Shown here: in pieces, positions 44,182 through 54,655 of the stretch
How positions within the stretch are numbered: the stretch's first letter is position 1
Layout: the number at the start of each line of letters is the position of its first letter
Assembly (NCBI GenBank): GCA_943846615.1
Contig: OX044354.1
Span: forward strand, 1,567,001 to 1,631,000
DNA length: 64,000 nucleotides
Direction of reading: 5' to 3'
From: an uncultured Amylibacter sp.
GTDB lineage: Bacteria > Pseudomonadota > Alphaproteobacteria > Rhodobacterales > Rhodobacteraceae
Notes under the pieces: model-generated
The model's database searches: none
Told to the model about the DNA's origin: nothing
Seen by the model: the letters and a program-made list of their open reading frames with translations, nothing else
Translations under genes and position numbers: made by a program

Positions 44182-44784
44182 TTATTCGTCGCGGTCTGGA
44201 CGTGTAATTTCGAACAAACGAAGGGGCAGTTTTTTCTGTTCCTTCAGTTTTCCCAAAATAACCGTGGTTTTTTGTTTCGACTGATCGGTGATCACCCATT
44301 GGCGAAGCGCAACGGGATTGTCGGTGAAAACCAATTGAATATGGCCCTGCTTTTTATTCTTGGGATCGCGGGCGATCACGATAGTATGCTCACCGCTTTC
44401 AACGTGTTGTGCAACCATACCGTTTGTTTTCAAATCGATATTCTTACCCAGGATCAAGCTCAACGGGGTCTTTTTTAACGGATAGACGGCTGGTCCATCG
44501 CGGGATTTATCATCGTAGACAGCAACGCTGCCAGAACTGGCGATAACTAACGCCTTATTGGGGGCGGCATATTCGAACCGCATTCTGCCAGGGCGGCTTA
44601 GGTACAGTTGGCCCTTGGATTTGCTGCGGTCCGAGTTGATTTGGCTAAAGCTAGCTTTGACCACTGGCAGGTCGTTTAGATAAGTGTTCAACCGATCCAA
44701 AGAAATTTTCTCGGCGAAGCTGGGGGCTGTTGTGAATGCAAATGCGCAGGTTACAGCAGCGATACTAGTAATATATTTTCTCAT
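44182..44784 (-). CDS. lolA: Outer-membrane lipoprotein carrier LolA
   Basis: A 200-residue periplasmic chaperone: signal (MRKYITSIAAVTCAFAFTTAPSFA), FSQINSDRSKSKGQLYLSRPGRMRFEY and the WVITDQSKQKTTVILGKL segment, typical LolA/DUF2092 fold. It carries lipoproteins from LolCDE to the outer membrane. Downstream of ftsK on the same strand with a 78-base gap containing a hairpin that embraces the ftsK stop. Confidence 0.92.
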   Translation of the reverse strand: MRKYITSIAAVTCAFAFTTAPSFAEKISLDRLNTYLNDLPVVKASFSQINSDRSKSKGQLYLSRPGRMRFEYAAPNKALVIASSGSVAVYDDKSRDGPAVYPLKKTPLSLILGKNIDLKTNGMVAQHVESGEHTIVIARDPKNKKQGHIQLVFTDNPVALRQWVITDQSKQKTTVILGKLKEQKKLPLRLFEITRPDRDE

Positions 44785-44842
44785 AGAACCTATTTAATCC
44801 CTTGGGAGCGTGAATATAAGGTGGTGCTGATCACAGGTTTGC

Positions 44843-44864
44843 GATTGGCCGAAATTGGCCAATC
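44843..44864 (-). other. Hairpin spanning the ftsK stop codon
   Basis: GATTGGCC - gaaatt - GGCCAATC is an 8-bp perfect stem that includes the ftsK stop codon. No U-run follows, so termination is not obvious; it may slow 3' exonucleases or couple to lolA expression. Confidence 0.4.
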
Positions 44865-47685
44865 ACTCCACTTCGGGTAGCAATATTTCGCGCTTTCCAA
44901 CGTGATTTGCCGATGAAACGATACCGTTCTCTTCCATCTCTTCGACCAATTTGGCGGCCTTGTTATACCCAATGGACAGTTTACGTTGGATGTACGATGT
45001 CGAACATTTGCGATCATGGGCCACGATGGCCACAGCCTGATCGTACAGTGCGTTTTCCTTATCTGTGTTGCCACCCAATCCCAATACAGCGTCCAGATTG
45101 GATGCCTTCTCGTCATCGGGACCTTTGACAACGCCACTGACGTATTCGGGTGGGCCGAATGTTTTCAGGTGGTTTACGATCAATTCGACCTCTTCGTCGG
45201 ATACGAATGGGGCGTGAATGCGGGTCACTTTGCCCCCGCCTGCCATGTACAGCATGTCTCCCATGCCCAGTAATTGTTCCGCACCCATTTCGCCCAAAAT
45301 CGTGCGGCTGTCGATTTTTGAGGTCACTTGGAATGAGATACGCGTTGGGAAGTTGGCCTTGATTGTACCCGTAATTACATCGACGGATGGGCGCTGTGTA
45401 GCCATGATCAAGTGGATACCCGATGCACGCGCCATTTGTGCCAGACGTTGAATACAGGCCTCAATTTCTTTGCCTGCGACCATCATCAAGTCGGCCATCT
45501 CATCGACGACAACAACGATATAGGGCATTTTTTCAGGTGCGAAAGTTTCGGTTTCAAACACAGGTTCACCCGTGTTGTCATCAAAACCAGTTTGCACAGT
45601 ACGTTCGAAATCTTCGCCCTTGGCCAGCGCATCTGCGACGCGGCTGTTGTATCCGGAAATATTACGCACGCCCATTTTGGACATCTTGCGGTAACGTTCC
45701 TCCATTTCGCCGACCACCCATTTTAGGGCAACCACAGCCTTACGTGGGTCGGTGACAACGGGGGACAACAAGTGCGGAATGCCATCGTAAACCGACAGCT
45801 CCAACATCTTGGGATCGATCATAATCATCCGGCATTCATCGGGTGACAGTTTGTACAAAAGCGACAAAATCATCGTATTGATCGCAACGGATTTACCCGA
45901 ACCGGTTGTACCGGCAATCAACAGGTGAGGCATTTTTGCCAGATCGGCCACCTCGGGCGTACCGGCGATATCCTTACCCAGCGCCAATGGCAGGCCATGT
46001 TTACCATCTCCATAATCACGCGCAGACAGGATTTCGCGCAATAATACCGTTTCACGGTGATCATTTGGCAACTCAATTCCAATAACGGTACGACCAGGCA
46101 CGGTGGATACACGGGCCGCCAATGCGGACATGGAGCGCGCGATATCATCGGCCAAGCCAACAACACGGCTGGCCTTTAGGCCCGGTGCTGGTTCCAGTTC
46201 GTACATTGTTACAACAGGGCCTGGGCGTACAGAAACAATTTCGCCTTTGACGCCGTAATCATCCAACACGTTTTCCAACATGCGGGCGTTTTCTTCCAAT
46301 GCTTCGTCGGACAATTGTTGGCGCACGATGGTTGTTGGGCTGGCCAACAGGTTCAACGCGGGCGTTTCATAATCCGCACTGCTTTCCGCGAACAAGGTTG
46401 GCTGTGCCTCTGATTTGGCGCGGCTACTTTGGGGGATTGGTTTTGTTGATGGGTATTCCACCACCGATTTTGGTGCCGTTGGGCGTGTGAAAACGGGTTC
46501 CTCGCGACCAGGTGCCAATGGCAGGCTGGGCGGTTCTGGAATATCGTTGTCGTGGAAAATATTGCTGGGGATGGTTTCTTCGTCTTCGAAGATATTGCCC
46601 ACGGGTGTTGGCATTGGCGTATTGTCAATCACCTCTTCATCAACAGATTCATCCATCACCGCCATCGGCGCGGCGGATGCCTCTTCCAGATTTTTGCGAT
46701 TGATCGCCTCTTTGATGCGGCGTGTCACGCGATCCGTTTGATGCACGACTTCGCCGTCGTCATACATGAAATCACGCGGGTCATCGACGGGGCCAGCTTG
46801 GCTGACGCGCATTTCATTTGCAACTGCGCCGCCTTCGGGGCGGTCTTTGCTACTGCTGTTGAAAATCGGCAGGGTGGGGAACAACGTTTTGCGCCCCATT
46901 TCCTTGGGGGTTTTTGCCTGTTCGGGCATGTACTCTTCTGTGCGAATAACGGGCATGCCGTCTTTGCGCTGTTGGCGCTCGTTGTATTTACCCTTGGCAG
47001 CGATTGCACCGCCCTTTGCCTTGCGCGCACCAAATGTTGCGATGTTTTTCAGCGTTGTCAAAATCAAGCCAGCACCGATGATCAGGCTGTAAGTACCGCG
47101 TAACAAAATGGATCGAACCTCGGTCCAAGTGAAGCCCAGCGAAAACAAACCGAACCAAATGGTAATCACACCCAGCATCAGTGACAAAACCTTGACCCAG
47201 ATATTCAGATCAATGGGATTGAAGTCCAACAGCATTTCCAAAATCGCATCGCCCGAAAACCCACCCAGCGAGAAGCTGAACGGCCAGCCAGCAGGAGTAA
47301 CATTTGTGGCCATAAACACGGCGGCAAAGGCCGCGAACAATGGCATGAAAATGCCACGGCGCAATAATAAATGATCGTTGCGGTGAAACAGCAGGCGAAT
47401 ACCCCACGCCAAAAACGCCATCGGGAATGTCCATGTTGCCCAACCGATTGCCAACATAAATGTGCCTGCAAAAGACGCGCCCAAAACGCCCATTTTGTTT
47501 TGGATTTCACCAGATGTGGAATTCAAAAAATTCGGATCATTGGGTGAATGTGTAATCAAGGCAATCGCAGATGCAATTGCCAACAGGATTAAAACAAACC
47601 CTGCAACCTCGATGCCGCGTTTGCGGATCGTGGCCTGCATCTGTGCTTCTAACAGCGGGTCTCGCGTGCGGGAATTATAAGCCAT
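44863..47685 (-). CDS. ftsK: DNA translocase FtsK
   Basis: A 940-residue protein: four N-terminal membrane spans (about residues 25-190), a long Pro/Glu-rich linker (200-440), alpha/beta motor domains with Walker [13 protein letters not shown] and Walker [28 protein letters not shown], and a C-terminal gamma winged helix ([25 protein letters not shown]) that reads KOPS sites. It moves chromosome termini at the division septum. Two bases separate it from the aminotransferase gene upstream, so it shares that transcript. Confidence 0.97.
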   Translation of the reverse strand: MAYNSRTRDPLLEAQMQATIRKRGIEVAGFVLILLAIASAIALITHSPNDPNFLNSTSGEIQNKMGVLGASFAGTFMLAIGWATWTFPMAFLAWGIRLLFHRNDHLLLRRGIFMPLFAAFAAVFMATNVTPAGWPFSFSLGGFSGDAILEMLLDFNPIDLNIWVKVLSLMLGVITIWFGLFSLGFTWTEVRSILLRGTYSLIIGAGLILTTLKNIATFGARKAKGGAIAAKGKYNERQQRKDGMPVIRTEEYMPEQAKTPKEMGRKTLFPTLPIFNSSSKDRPEGGAVANEMRVSQAGPVDDPRDFMYDDGEVVHQTDRVTRRIKEAINRKNLEEASAAPMAVMDESVDEEVIDNTPMPTPVGNIFEDEETIPSNIFHDNDIPEPPSLPLAPGREEPVFTRPTAPKSVVEYPSTKPIPQSSRAKSEAQPTLFAESSADYETPALNLLASPTTIVRQQLSDEALEENARMLENVLDDYGVKGEIVSVRPGPVVTMYELEPAPGLKASRVVGLADDIARSMSALAARVSTVPGRTVIGIELPNDHRETVLLREILSARDYGDGKHGLPLALGKDIAGTPEVADLAKMPHLLIAGTTGSGKSVAINTMILSLLYKLSPDECRMIMIDPKMLELSVYDGIPHLLSPVVTDPRKAVVALKWVVGEMEERYRKMSKMGVRNISGYNSRVADALAKGEDFERTVQTGFDDNTGEPVFETETFAPEKMPYIVVVVDEMADLMMVAGKEIEACIQRLAQMARASGIHLIMATQRPSVDVITGTIKANFPTRISFQVTSKIDSRTILGEMGAEQLLGMGDMLYMAGGGKVTRIHAPFVSDEEVELIVNHLKTFGPPEYVSGVVKGPDDEKASNLDAVLGLGGNTDKENALYDQAVAIVAHDRKCSTSYIQRKLSIGYNKAAKLVEEMEENGIVSSANHVGKREILLPEVE

Positions 47686-47687
47686 GT

Positions 47688-48872
47688 CTATACCTTAAAC
47701 AAACTATCGCGGATTGTCAGCATTCCACGTTTTGCTTCTTCTAAATCGGCAACCATTGCGACGCGAATGTATTTCGCGCCTGGATTGCCCTGTTCGGTGT
47801 CGCGCGACAGATATGCACCTGGCAAAACGCGAACGCCAGTTTGGGCCCATAATTTCAACGCGGCCTGTTCGCCGTCATCCACCGGCAACCACAAAAAGAA
47901 TCCCGCCTGTGGTGGTGTGTATCCATCCACATCTGCAAAAATCTCATCCGCCGCATCGTATTTTTCGCGGTACAGGCGACGGTTTTCAATCACGTGGTCC
48001 TCATCCGCCCAAACGGCGGCTGCCACCTCTTGTAATGCGGTTGGATTTGGCGCGCCTGAATAGCTGCGCAAACGTTTCATTTCGGCGATGTTTTTTGGGC
48101 CACTGGCAGCGAAACCTGATCGTAATCCGGGCAAATTGGACCGTTTCGACAGTGAATGAAAAATCACTACACGTTCGGGATCTGCGCCAATTTCATGCGC
48201 CACCTGCAATGCGCCAACAGGGGCATCATCGCGGTAAATTTCAGAATAACACTCATCGGCGAAAATTTTAAAATCATGTTTTTCAGCCAAGCGGATTAAG
48301 TCCGTCCAGTATTCATAACTGGCAATCGCGCCCTGTGGATTTGTGGGCGAGCATAAGAATGCAATCGTTGTTTGATCCAAAACGTCAGATGACAAGGATG
48401 CGTAATCAGGTAAGAAATTGTTTTGCGTATCAGCGGGTACAAAAACAGGCGTCGCACCTGCGGCTACACCACCAACCGCATAAACTTGATAGAACGGATT
48501 TGGCACCAGAACATTCGGCGCCTTACCGTTTTTACGTTCTGGGCTCAGCGCGATTTGGGCGTTAAACAAACCCTCGCGCGTGCCGTTCAGCGCCATGATT
48601 TGCGTTGCTGGATCAACATCAACGCCGTAGCGGCGTTTCAACCAACCCGAAATCGAGCCCAACAACGTGGCCGTGCCATCATTGGATGGATAGTTGTTAA
48701 ATCCAGCAAGGTTCGCGTTCAGAACATCCATCGCGAAAGCGGGGAATTTATGTTTCGGCTCACCAATTGTCATGTGCAACACATCACCGCCTGCGGGATG
48801 GCTATCCAACAGGGCGCGTAAACGTGGAAACGCATATGGTGGCAGGTTTGAAAACCGCTCGGGGAAATCCAT
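47688..48872 (-). CDS. Class I/II aminotransferase (DapC-like)
   Basis: A 394-residue PLP enzyme: [47 protein letters not shown] (PLP-contacting Asp/Tyr) and [15 protein letters not shown] with the Schiff-base Lys. This subgroup is usually called succinyldiaminopimelate transaminase (DapC-like), fitting lysine/DAP synthesis. The exact substrate cannot be read from sequence. First gene of an aminotransferase-ftsK-lolA stretch. Confidence 0.88.
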   Translation of the reverse strand: MDFPERFSNLPPYAFPRLRALLDSHPAGGDVLHMTIGEPKHKFPAFAMDVLNANLAGFNNYPSNDGTATLLGSISGWLKRRYGVDVDPATQIMALNGTREGLFNAQIALSPERKNGKAPNVLVPNPFYQVYAVGGVAAGATPVFVPADTQNNFLPDYASLSSDVLDQTTIAFLCSPTNPQGAIASYEYWTDLIRLAEKHDFKIFADECYSEIYRDDAPVGALQVAHEIGADPERVVIFHSLSKRSNLPGLRSGFAASGPKNIAEMKRLRSYSGAPNPTALQEVAAAVWADEDHVIENRRLYREKYDAADEIFADVDGYTPPQAGFFLWLPVDDGEQAALKLWAQTGVRVLPGAYLSRDTEQGNPGAKYIRVAMVADLEEAKRGMLTIRDSLFKV

Positions 48873-48951
48873 TGATGCCTCTTATGTAAGGGTCTAACGC
48901 CCGTTTGGGGTATTATACCTTATTTTTATAGGCAGGCCAAACCAATAATGG

Positions 48952-50274
48952 TCATAAAACTTGTTCGATTTTAGCGGCAATATTCAACAAATTTAGTTCC
49001 GTTTTGGGCGCACCCATAATCATCACACCACATGACGGTGTGGATGTGGGCAGGGAAATGGCGCACAGACCCAACATGTTGCCAATGCGCGTGTTGCGCA
49101 ACGCTAACAGATTCGCGCGGCGGTAATAATCGCTGTCGTTCAGCAGGTTGTCCAAATTCGGCGGCATTATGGGTGATGATGGGATGATTACACCATCAAA
49201 TTCGGCGGTAATTTCGGCCCAATTTTTACGGGCCAAATCCAATTGCGCCCATGCACTGTTGTATTCGTCATCCGAATATTTCTTGCCCGCCATAAAGCGA
49301 TCAAAAATTTCTGGGAACATCTTGTGACCATCAACCTCTAACACTTCGCCCCATTGGGCATATGCCTCGTAGGTGAACAGGACTGCGGCCAAATTTAAAA
49401 TATCCGCGATGATCGGAAACGGGCGTTCAACGACGTCGACACCATCCGCACGCATCGCATCGCATGCTGTGTTAAACGCGGTCAATGGTTTGGGTTCCAC
49501 ATCGTCCAATGCGACACTGGTTAAGATCATCAAACGTGGGTTTTCAGTGGGCGTTAACGGCTGGGGCGATTGCCCCTTAAGGATTGCATACAAATACGCC
49601 GCATCCTCGACAGAGCGGCACAGCGGCCCGACAGTATCAAATTTCGGGCACAGTTCCACAACGCCATCCAGCGAAATATCGCCAGATGTTGTTTTCAACC
49701 CTACCAAATCATTCCACGCCGCAGGAATACGCACTGATCCCCCGGTATCCGATCCAATGCCAGCGGATGCTAAATCAAATGCAACCGAACCCGCCGCACC
49801 CGACGACGAGCCGCCGGAAACAGCATCCAAATCGTTCACACAGGGCGTTGTTTGGGTCATAGGATTTAACCCCAATCCCGAAAATGCTAATTCGGACATG
49901 TGGGTTTTGCCCAAACAAACCATTCCTGCACTGTTGGCGTTTTTCAACACCTGCGCATCTGCATCTGGGGTGCGCCCCGCTAGCAATCGCGATCCAGCCT
50001 CTGTTTTCGTACCCTTGGTATCAAATAGGTCTTTCCATGAAATCGGGACACCATCCAACATGCTTAACCGCTTTCCTACCTTGGCGCGTTTTTCGGCGGC
50101 CATTGCCTCGCGCAATGCGCGATCGGCGGTGGTACGTGCATAAATGCGCCCTGTCATCGGGTGGGTGGCAATTGCATCCAGATAGGTCTGCGTCAATGCG
50201 ATGGGTGATATGGTGCCATTTTCGATGCCGCGCCCTAAATCACAGGCGGTCATTTTTAACCATTCTTTTGTCAT
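48952..50274 (-). CDS. Amidase-signature hydrolase
   Basis: A 440-residue serine hydrolase with the Ser-cisSer-Lys triad: Lys in VPISWKDLFD, the GGSSSGAAGSVA loop, and GSDTGGSVRIPAA. Similar to amidases annotated as aspartyl/glutamyl-tRNA amidotransferase A-like, but without a GatB/GatC partner it is a stand-alone amidase of unknown substrate. The ATG at 50274 follows GGAG by 7 bases; a TTG 6 bases upstream is rejected. Divergent from the UbiH-type gene. Confidence 0.9.
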   Translation of the reverse strand: MTKEWLKMTACDLGRGIENGTISPIALTQTYLDAIATHPMTGRIYARTTADRALREAMAAEKRAKVGKRLSMLDGVPISWKDLFDTKGTKTEAGSRLLAGRTPDADAQVLKNANSAGMVCLGKTHMSELAFSGLGLNPMTQTTPCVNDLDAVSGGSSSGAAGSVAFDLASAGIGSDTGGSVRIPAAWNDLVGLKTTSGDISLDGVVELCPKFDTVGPLCRSVEDAAYLYAILKGQSPQPLTPTENPRLMILTSVALDDVEPKPLTAFNTACDAMRADGVDVVERPFPIIADILNLAAVLFTYEAYAQWGEVLEVDGHKMFPEIFDRFMAGKKYSDDEYNSAWAQLDLARKNWAEITAEFDGVIIPSSPIMPPNLDNLLNDSDYYRRANLLALRNTRIGNMLGLCAISLPTSTPSCGVMIMGAPKTELNLLNIAAKIEQVL

Positions 50275-50350
50275 ATCCAACTCCCTCTGAAATTTGCCAG
50301 CGGCGGTTTGTTACGTGGACAATCCCGCGAAAATCCCGATAGTGCAAGAT

Positions 50351-51577
50351 ATGAATTACGATACAGATATTTTGATTGTTGGCGGCGGATTGAACGGCAG
50401 TGCGCTGGCGATTGCGTTGGCCAGCGTAGGCTTTGATGTTGTGGTGTTGGATCGCCAGGCGGCGGCGCCCAAACGCGCGGATAATTTCGATGGTCGCGCA
50501 TATGCGTTGTCGCACGCCAGTTGCCAGATGTTAAAGGTTCTAGGGGTCTGGAGCCACGTGGGCGATCAGGCCCAACCGATTTTGGATATCAAAGTATCAG
50601 ACGGTCGCGCAGGTGAAGGCGCCGCACCGATGTATGTGCATTTTGATCACCAAGAGCTGGAAGAAGGCCCAATGGGCAATCTGTTAGAGGATCGGTATTT
50701 ACGCCGCGCCTTTGGCGATGTGATCGCTGAGTTGTCAAATATCACGTACCACAATGATGCCGATGTAATTTCACAGGCGACCGATAATCTGGGCGCGAAT
50801 GTGACGTTGGCGGATGGGCGTGAATTACGGGGGCGTTTGCTGGTTGGTTGTGACGGACGCGGATCACAGGTGGCCGCGCGCGCGCAGATCAAGCGCCGTG
50901 GCTGGGATTACAAACAATCCGCGCTGGTCTGTGCGGTAGCGCATGAATTGCCGCACAATGGAACAGCACATCAATTTTTCACACCTGCGGGCCCATTGGC
51001 AATTTTACCGTTGCCGGGAAACCGAAGTTCGATTGTGTGGACCGAAAACACCGAACGTGCAGGCGAAATTAATGCATTGGATGATGCGGGATATTTGGCG
51101 GCCTTAGTCCCAGTATTTGGCGATTTTCTGGGCAAGGTTGAATTGGCGGGGCAACGTTTCAGTTATCCGCTAACCCTGTCATTGGCCGACAGTTTCGTAT
51201 CTGACCGTGTTGCATTGCTGGGTGACGCCGCGCACGGCATTCATCCGCTGGCGGGGCAGGGTTTGAATTTGGGGCTAAAGGATATCGCGGCATTGGCTGA
51301 GGTTCTGGCAACCGCGTCGCGACGCGGCGAGGACATCGGAACGAAACCCGTTTTGGCGCGTTACCAACAATGGCGTCGTTTTGATACGGCGGCGATGGCG
51401 GCGGCAACGGATGGGATCAACCGTCTGTTTTCCAACGATCATTCACTGTTGCGCGGTATTCGCGATCTGGGTTTGGGCGCGGTCAACGCGACCCCGAACC
51501 TACGACGCGGCTTTATGCGTCATGCCGCTGGATTGTCGGGTGAATTGCCAAAATTGCTAAAGGGCCAAGTGATCTAA
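50351..51577 (+). CDS. UbiH/UbiF/COQ6-type ubiquinone hydroxylase
   Basis: A 408-residue FAD monooxygenase: dinucleotide-binding [18 protein letters not shown] at the N-terminus, the [10 protein letters not shown] motif and the second FAD site [26 protein letters not shown]. It hydroxylates the quinone ring in ubiquinone synthesis; which position is not evident. The start at 50351 puts the Rossmann motif at residue 6 as expected; an upstream in-frame extension is not supported. Confidence 0.91.
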   Translation: MNYDTDILIVGGGLNGSALAIALASVGFDVVVLDRQAAAPKRADNFDGRAYALSHASCQMLKVLGVWSHVGDQAQPILDIKVSDGRAGEGAAPMYVHFDHQELEEGPMGNLLEDRYLRRAFGDVIAELSNITYHNDADVISQATDNLGANVTLADGRELRGRLLVGCDGRGSQVAARAQIKRRGWDYKQSALVCAVAHELPHNGTAHQFFTPAGPLAILPLPGNRSSIVWTENTERAGEINALDDAGYLAALVPVFGDFLGKVELAGQRFSYPLTLSLADSFVSDRVALLGDAAHGIHPLAGQGLNLGLKDIAALAEVLATASRRGEDIGTKPVLARYQQWRRFDTAAMAAATDGINRLFSNDHSLLRGIRDLGLGAVNATPNLRRGFMRHAAGLSGELPKLLKGQVI

Positions 51578-51759
51578 TCGATAACGCGGGCTTCGCTGGG
51601 TAACATCACAGGAATGCCATTGCGGATAGGATAGGCTACCTTGGCACCCTTGGAAACCAATTCTTGGCGTTCTGGATCATAGGACAACGTGGAATGCGTC
51701 ATCGGGCAAATCAACGCCTCTAACATCTTGGGATCGAATTGGATTTCTGATTTGTTCAT
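51574..51759 (-). CDS. Trm112-like (UPF0434) small protein
   Basis: A 61-residue protein: [20 protein letters not shown] and [16 protein letters not shown] define the Trm112/YcaR family. Only one of the usual zinc-binding cysteines remains (CPMT..., no second CxxC). AGGAAG precedes the ATG by 7 bases, and the ATG overlaps the LON-domain gene stop (ATGA). It overlaps the ubiH-type gene end by 4 bases. Confidence 0.9.
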   Translation of the reverse strand: MNKSEIQFDPKMLEALICPMTHSTLSYDPERQELVSKGAKVAYPIRNGIPVMLPSEARVID

Positions 51760-52406
51760 TGCAGTCTTCCTGTGGGTGTTTTGTTTTCGCGTAGCGCGAA
51801 TTCCATTAACGTAATCAATGTTTCGCTGCGCCGCATCACTGTTTGGGTTTCCAGTAACGCTTGCTTTTCCTCGGGGGTAAAGGGGCACATCATCGACATT
51901 GTGTTTATCAACATCGCATCTTCGGCATCCTTCAAATTTCGCCAGTCCGTGGACAGGTCCATCACCTGTAAATACCGCTCCAACACGGCCAAGAACCGTT
52001 CGCGGTCAAATGCGGGTTCGGGTTGCACGGGTTGCAAATCCAGCCCGAAATTGCCCCACGCAATATCGCTGGTGGCGTAGGGCAGGAATCCGTTATTCAC
52101 CCGTTGCACATGAAACCTGCAAACGCCCGTTAGGGAAATCATATAACGACGATCACTGGTTTCCGTGAAGGAGGTCAGTCGCCCCGCACAGCCAACAGTA
52201 TGCACCTGTGGATCACCAACGCGTTCCTGATTGGGCAGGGGCTGTATCATGCCGATCAAACGGTGGTCGGTTTTCATGACGTCGTCCAACATCGTCAGAT
52301 AACGCGGTTCAAATATGTTCAGCGGCAACCGAGAATGCGGAAGCAACAGTACATCGTTTAATGGAAATAATGGTATTTTTTCGGGTAATGAAGAAAGACT
52401 ATACAT
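51756..52406 (-). CDS. LON substrate-binding-domain protein
   Basis: A 216-residue protein of the LON N-terminal domain only: [31 protein letters not shown] and [24 protein letters not shown]. No AAA or protease domain, as in the stand-alone alphaproteobacterial family, function unknown. Coupled to the Trm112-like gene by ATGA. Confidence 0.92.
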   Translation of the reverse strand: MYSLSSLPEKIPLFPLNDVLLLPHSRLPLNIFEPRYLTMLDDVMKTDHRLIGMIQPLPNQERVGDPQVHTVGCAGRLTSFTETSDRRYMISLTGVCRFHVQRVNNGFLPYATSDIAWGNFGLDLQPVQPEPAFDRERFLAVLERYLQVMDLSTDWRNLKDAEDAMLINTMSMMCPFTPEEKQALLETQTVMRRSETLITLMEFALRENKTPTGRLQ

Positions 52407-52432
52407 TCCCGTACCTTACGCGGAACCACAGA

Positions 52433-53338
52433 TTACGCAAATACCATAGATGCAAGTTGGCGGCGTCCTGCCAATGTAACAGGATCTTCTGCGCCCAAAC
52501 TGTCGAAGAATTTGAACAATTGTTGGCGTGCGGCGTCATCATTCCATTCGCGATCTTTGCGGAAAATGGTCAGCAATTCATCAATTGCCTCTTGATGCTT
52601 TTCGGCTGTGAACAATGCCAGCGCCAAATCGTAACGCGTTTGGTGATCGTCTGGGTTAGCGTCCAGCTTTGCGCGCAACTCGGCTGTTTCGCCCAATTCA
52701 GCGGCCTGTTCCGCCAATTCCAATTGTGCGCGTAATGCGACGACCTCAGGACGATCCGCTAAATCAATTGGCGCGTTGTCCAACATTTCCTTGGCGGCGT
52801 CCACTTCGCCCGCACCCATTTGGGATTTGAACAACCCCACAAATGCCGCGCCGTTTTGTGGGTCTTCGCCGATAATTGCCGCGTATGTTTCCGCTGCATC
52901 CATGTATTCACCTGCGGCTAACATTTCGTCGGCGGCGGCGACGGCCTCGGATAAATCACCGGTATCATCACCACCTTGGGCGGCGATCTTTTCAACGAAC
53001 TCTTTCAATTCTGACGGTGCCTTGGCGCCCATAAACCCGTCAACGGGTTGACCATCGACGAATGCAAATACGGCTGGGATGGATTGAATGCGCATTTGAC
53101 TGGCCAGTTCTTGGTTCTGATCAATATCGACCTTTACCATCTTCACTTTGCCTCCAGCGGCGTTCACTTCAGCCTCAAGTGCTGGGCCCAATGTTTTGCA
53201 CGGACCACACCATGGCGCCCAAAAATCGACGATGATTGGGGTGGTTTTGGATGCTTCGATCACATCATCCATAAACGTGGTTTGATCAACATCTTTCACC
53301 AAATCGGCGTTGTTTTGTGTTTGTCCAAGTTCCAGCAT
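52433..53338 (-). CDS. cnoX: CnoX-type thioredoxin with TPR tail
   Basis: A 301-residue protein: N-terminal thioredoxin fold with VDFWAPWCGPCKTLGPALE (both active cysteines intact) and a C-terminal TPR-like region from about residue 120 (AAETYAAIIGEDPQNGAAFVG...). It matches the CnoX/YbbN chaperedoxins that protect proteins from oxidants and hand them to GroEL. Retaining WCGPC suggests active oxidoreductase function, unlike the E. coli version. Confidence 0.9.
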   Translation of the reverse strand: MLELGQTQNNADLVKDVDQTTFMDDVIEASKTTPIIVDFWAPWCGPCKTLGPALEAEVNAAGGKVKMVKVDIDQNQELASQMRIQSIPAVFAFVDGQPVDGFMGAKAPSELKEFVEKIAAQGGDDTGDLSEAVAAADEMLAAGEYMDAAETYAAIIGEDPQNGAAFVGLFKSQMGAGEVDAAKEMLDNAPIDLADRPEVVALRAQLELAEQAAELGETAELRAKLDANPDDHQTRYDLALALFTAEKHQEAIDELLTIFRKDREWNDDAARQQLFKFFDSLGAEDPVTLAGRRQLASMVFA

Positions 53339-53397
53339 CGTATCACCTATTTCAAATCTAGTGTCGGCATATTGCGTTCGGGGTTTGCATTCAACCC

Positions 53398-54186
53398 TTA
53401 CACATCAAAGGTCGCGAAAACGGGCGCGTGATCGCTGGGCTTTTCCCAACCACGTGCGGGGCGCAAAACGCGACTGCCGCTGGCGGTGGGTGCAATATCT
53501 GGCGTTGCCCAAACGTGATCCAAACGGCGCCCCTTGTCCGCCTCATCCCAATCACGGGCGCGGTATGACCACCATGAATATAACAATCCTTCGGGAATAT
53601 CTTGGCGTGTTATGTCGACCCAATCGGCGGATGCCTGAACGGCGGCCAATGCTTCGACCTCGACAGGTGTGTGACTTACGATTTTCAACAGCTTCTTGTG
53701 ATCCCAAACATCATCTTCGCGTGGGGCGATGTTTAGATCACCCACCAACACGGCGCGTTCGGGCGTATTCGCGGTGAAATAATCGCGCATTTCGGACAGG
53801 TAATCCAGTTTTTGACCAAACTTTTCATTGATTTCCCGGTTGGGTTTATCACCACCCGCAGGCACATAGAAATTATGGATGGTCATACGACCATCAACAG
53901 ACGCCGCAATGTGGCGGGCATGTCCAAGAGATGCGAAATCCTCGCGTGCTGTTTCTTCCAGCGGTAAACGAGACAGAATCGCAACGCCGTTGTATCCCTT
54001 TTGCCCATCGGCAACCATGTGGGTGTAACCCAGCGCCGCGAACTTCTCTGTTGGGATTTTATCCACGGGGCTTTTGCATTCCTGAAGGCATAAAACATCC
54101 GGCGCTTCTTGTTCCAGCAAATCGCAAACCAAATCCTCGCGCAGGCGCACGGAATTGATGTTCCAGGTACAGATCGTGATGGGCAT
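53398..54186 (-). CDS. xth: Exodeoxyribonuclease III
   Basis: A 262-residue exonuclease/AP endonuclease: TICTWNINSVRLR, CLQECK (metal Glu), GYNGVAILSR, NFYVPAGGD, LVGDLNIAP and the C-terminal SDHAPVFATF (His-Asp). It repairs abasic sites and 3' blocked ends. All catalytic residues are present. It follows a 59-base gap after cnoX on the same strand and is divergent from the DUF6165 gene. Confidence 0.95.
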   Translation of the reverse strand: MPITICTWNINSVRLREDLVCDLLEQEAPDVLCLQECKSPVDKIPTEKFAALGYTHMVADGQKGYNGVAILSRLPLEETAREDFASLGHARHIAASVDGRMTIHNFYVPAGGDKPNREINEKFGQKLDYLSEMRDYFTANTPERAVLVGDLNIAPREDDVWDHKKLLKIVSHTPVEVEALAAVQASADWVDITRQDIPEGLLYSWWSYRARDWDEADKGRRLDHVWATPDIAPTASGSRVLRPARGWEKPSDHAPVFATFDV

Positions 54187-54268
54187 GTGTTTCGCCTTTG
54201 GTTATTGGATTTGCAATGTCTGACGTCTATATAAGGCCAAGGCGTACAGAAATGAAAGCATTACAAGC

Positions 54269-54655
54269 ATGGAAATCACAACACCCATATCCGCAGGCGA
54301 ATTGCTGGATAAAATCACGATTTTGAAAATCAAATCGGAAAAACTGTCCGATGCAGAAAAATTGAAAAATGTGCAAACAGAATTGGATGCGCTGAACGCG
54401 GTGGCATCGGCGGCATTTGATTATGATGATGCGCTTGCGAAATTGGTGGACGGGTTACAGGACATCAACGGTCAACTGTGGGTGATCGAAGATGACATTC
54501 GCGATTGTGAACGCGCAGGCGATTTCGGTGATGAATTCATTCGTCTTGCGCGCGCGGTTTACGTCACAAACGATGTACGCGCCAAGTTGAAGAAAGACAT
54601 CAACACCCTGCTCGGTTCCGCATTGGTCGAGGAAAAATCTTACCAAGCGTATTAG
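54269..54655 (+). CDS. DUF6165-family protein
   Basis: A 128-residue helical protein, SAGELLDKITILKIKSEKLSD at the start and YVTNDVRAKLKKDINTLLGS near the end, as in DUF6165. The family commonly sits next to glycosyltransferases, as here (convergent TPR-GT9 gene overlapping by 4 bases). No catalytic motif; function unknown. Confidence 0.87.
   Translation: MEITTPISAGELLDKITILKIKSEKLSDAEKLKNVQTELDALNAVASAAFDYDDALAKLVDGLQDINGQLWVIEDDIRDCERAGDFGDEFIRLARAVYVTNDVRAKLKKDINTLLGSALVEEKSYQAY

Noticed and set aside
49373..50143. 256-codon plus-strand open frame inside the amidase
   Set aside because: Antisense to the amidase-signature motifs; the amidase has a proper Shine-Dalgarno and complete triad.
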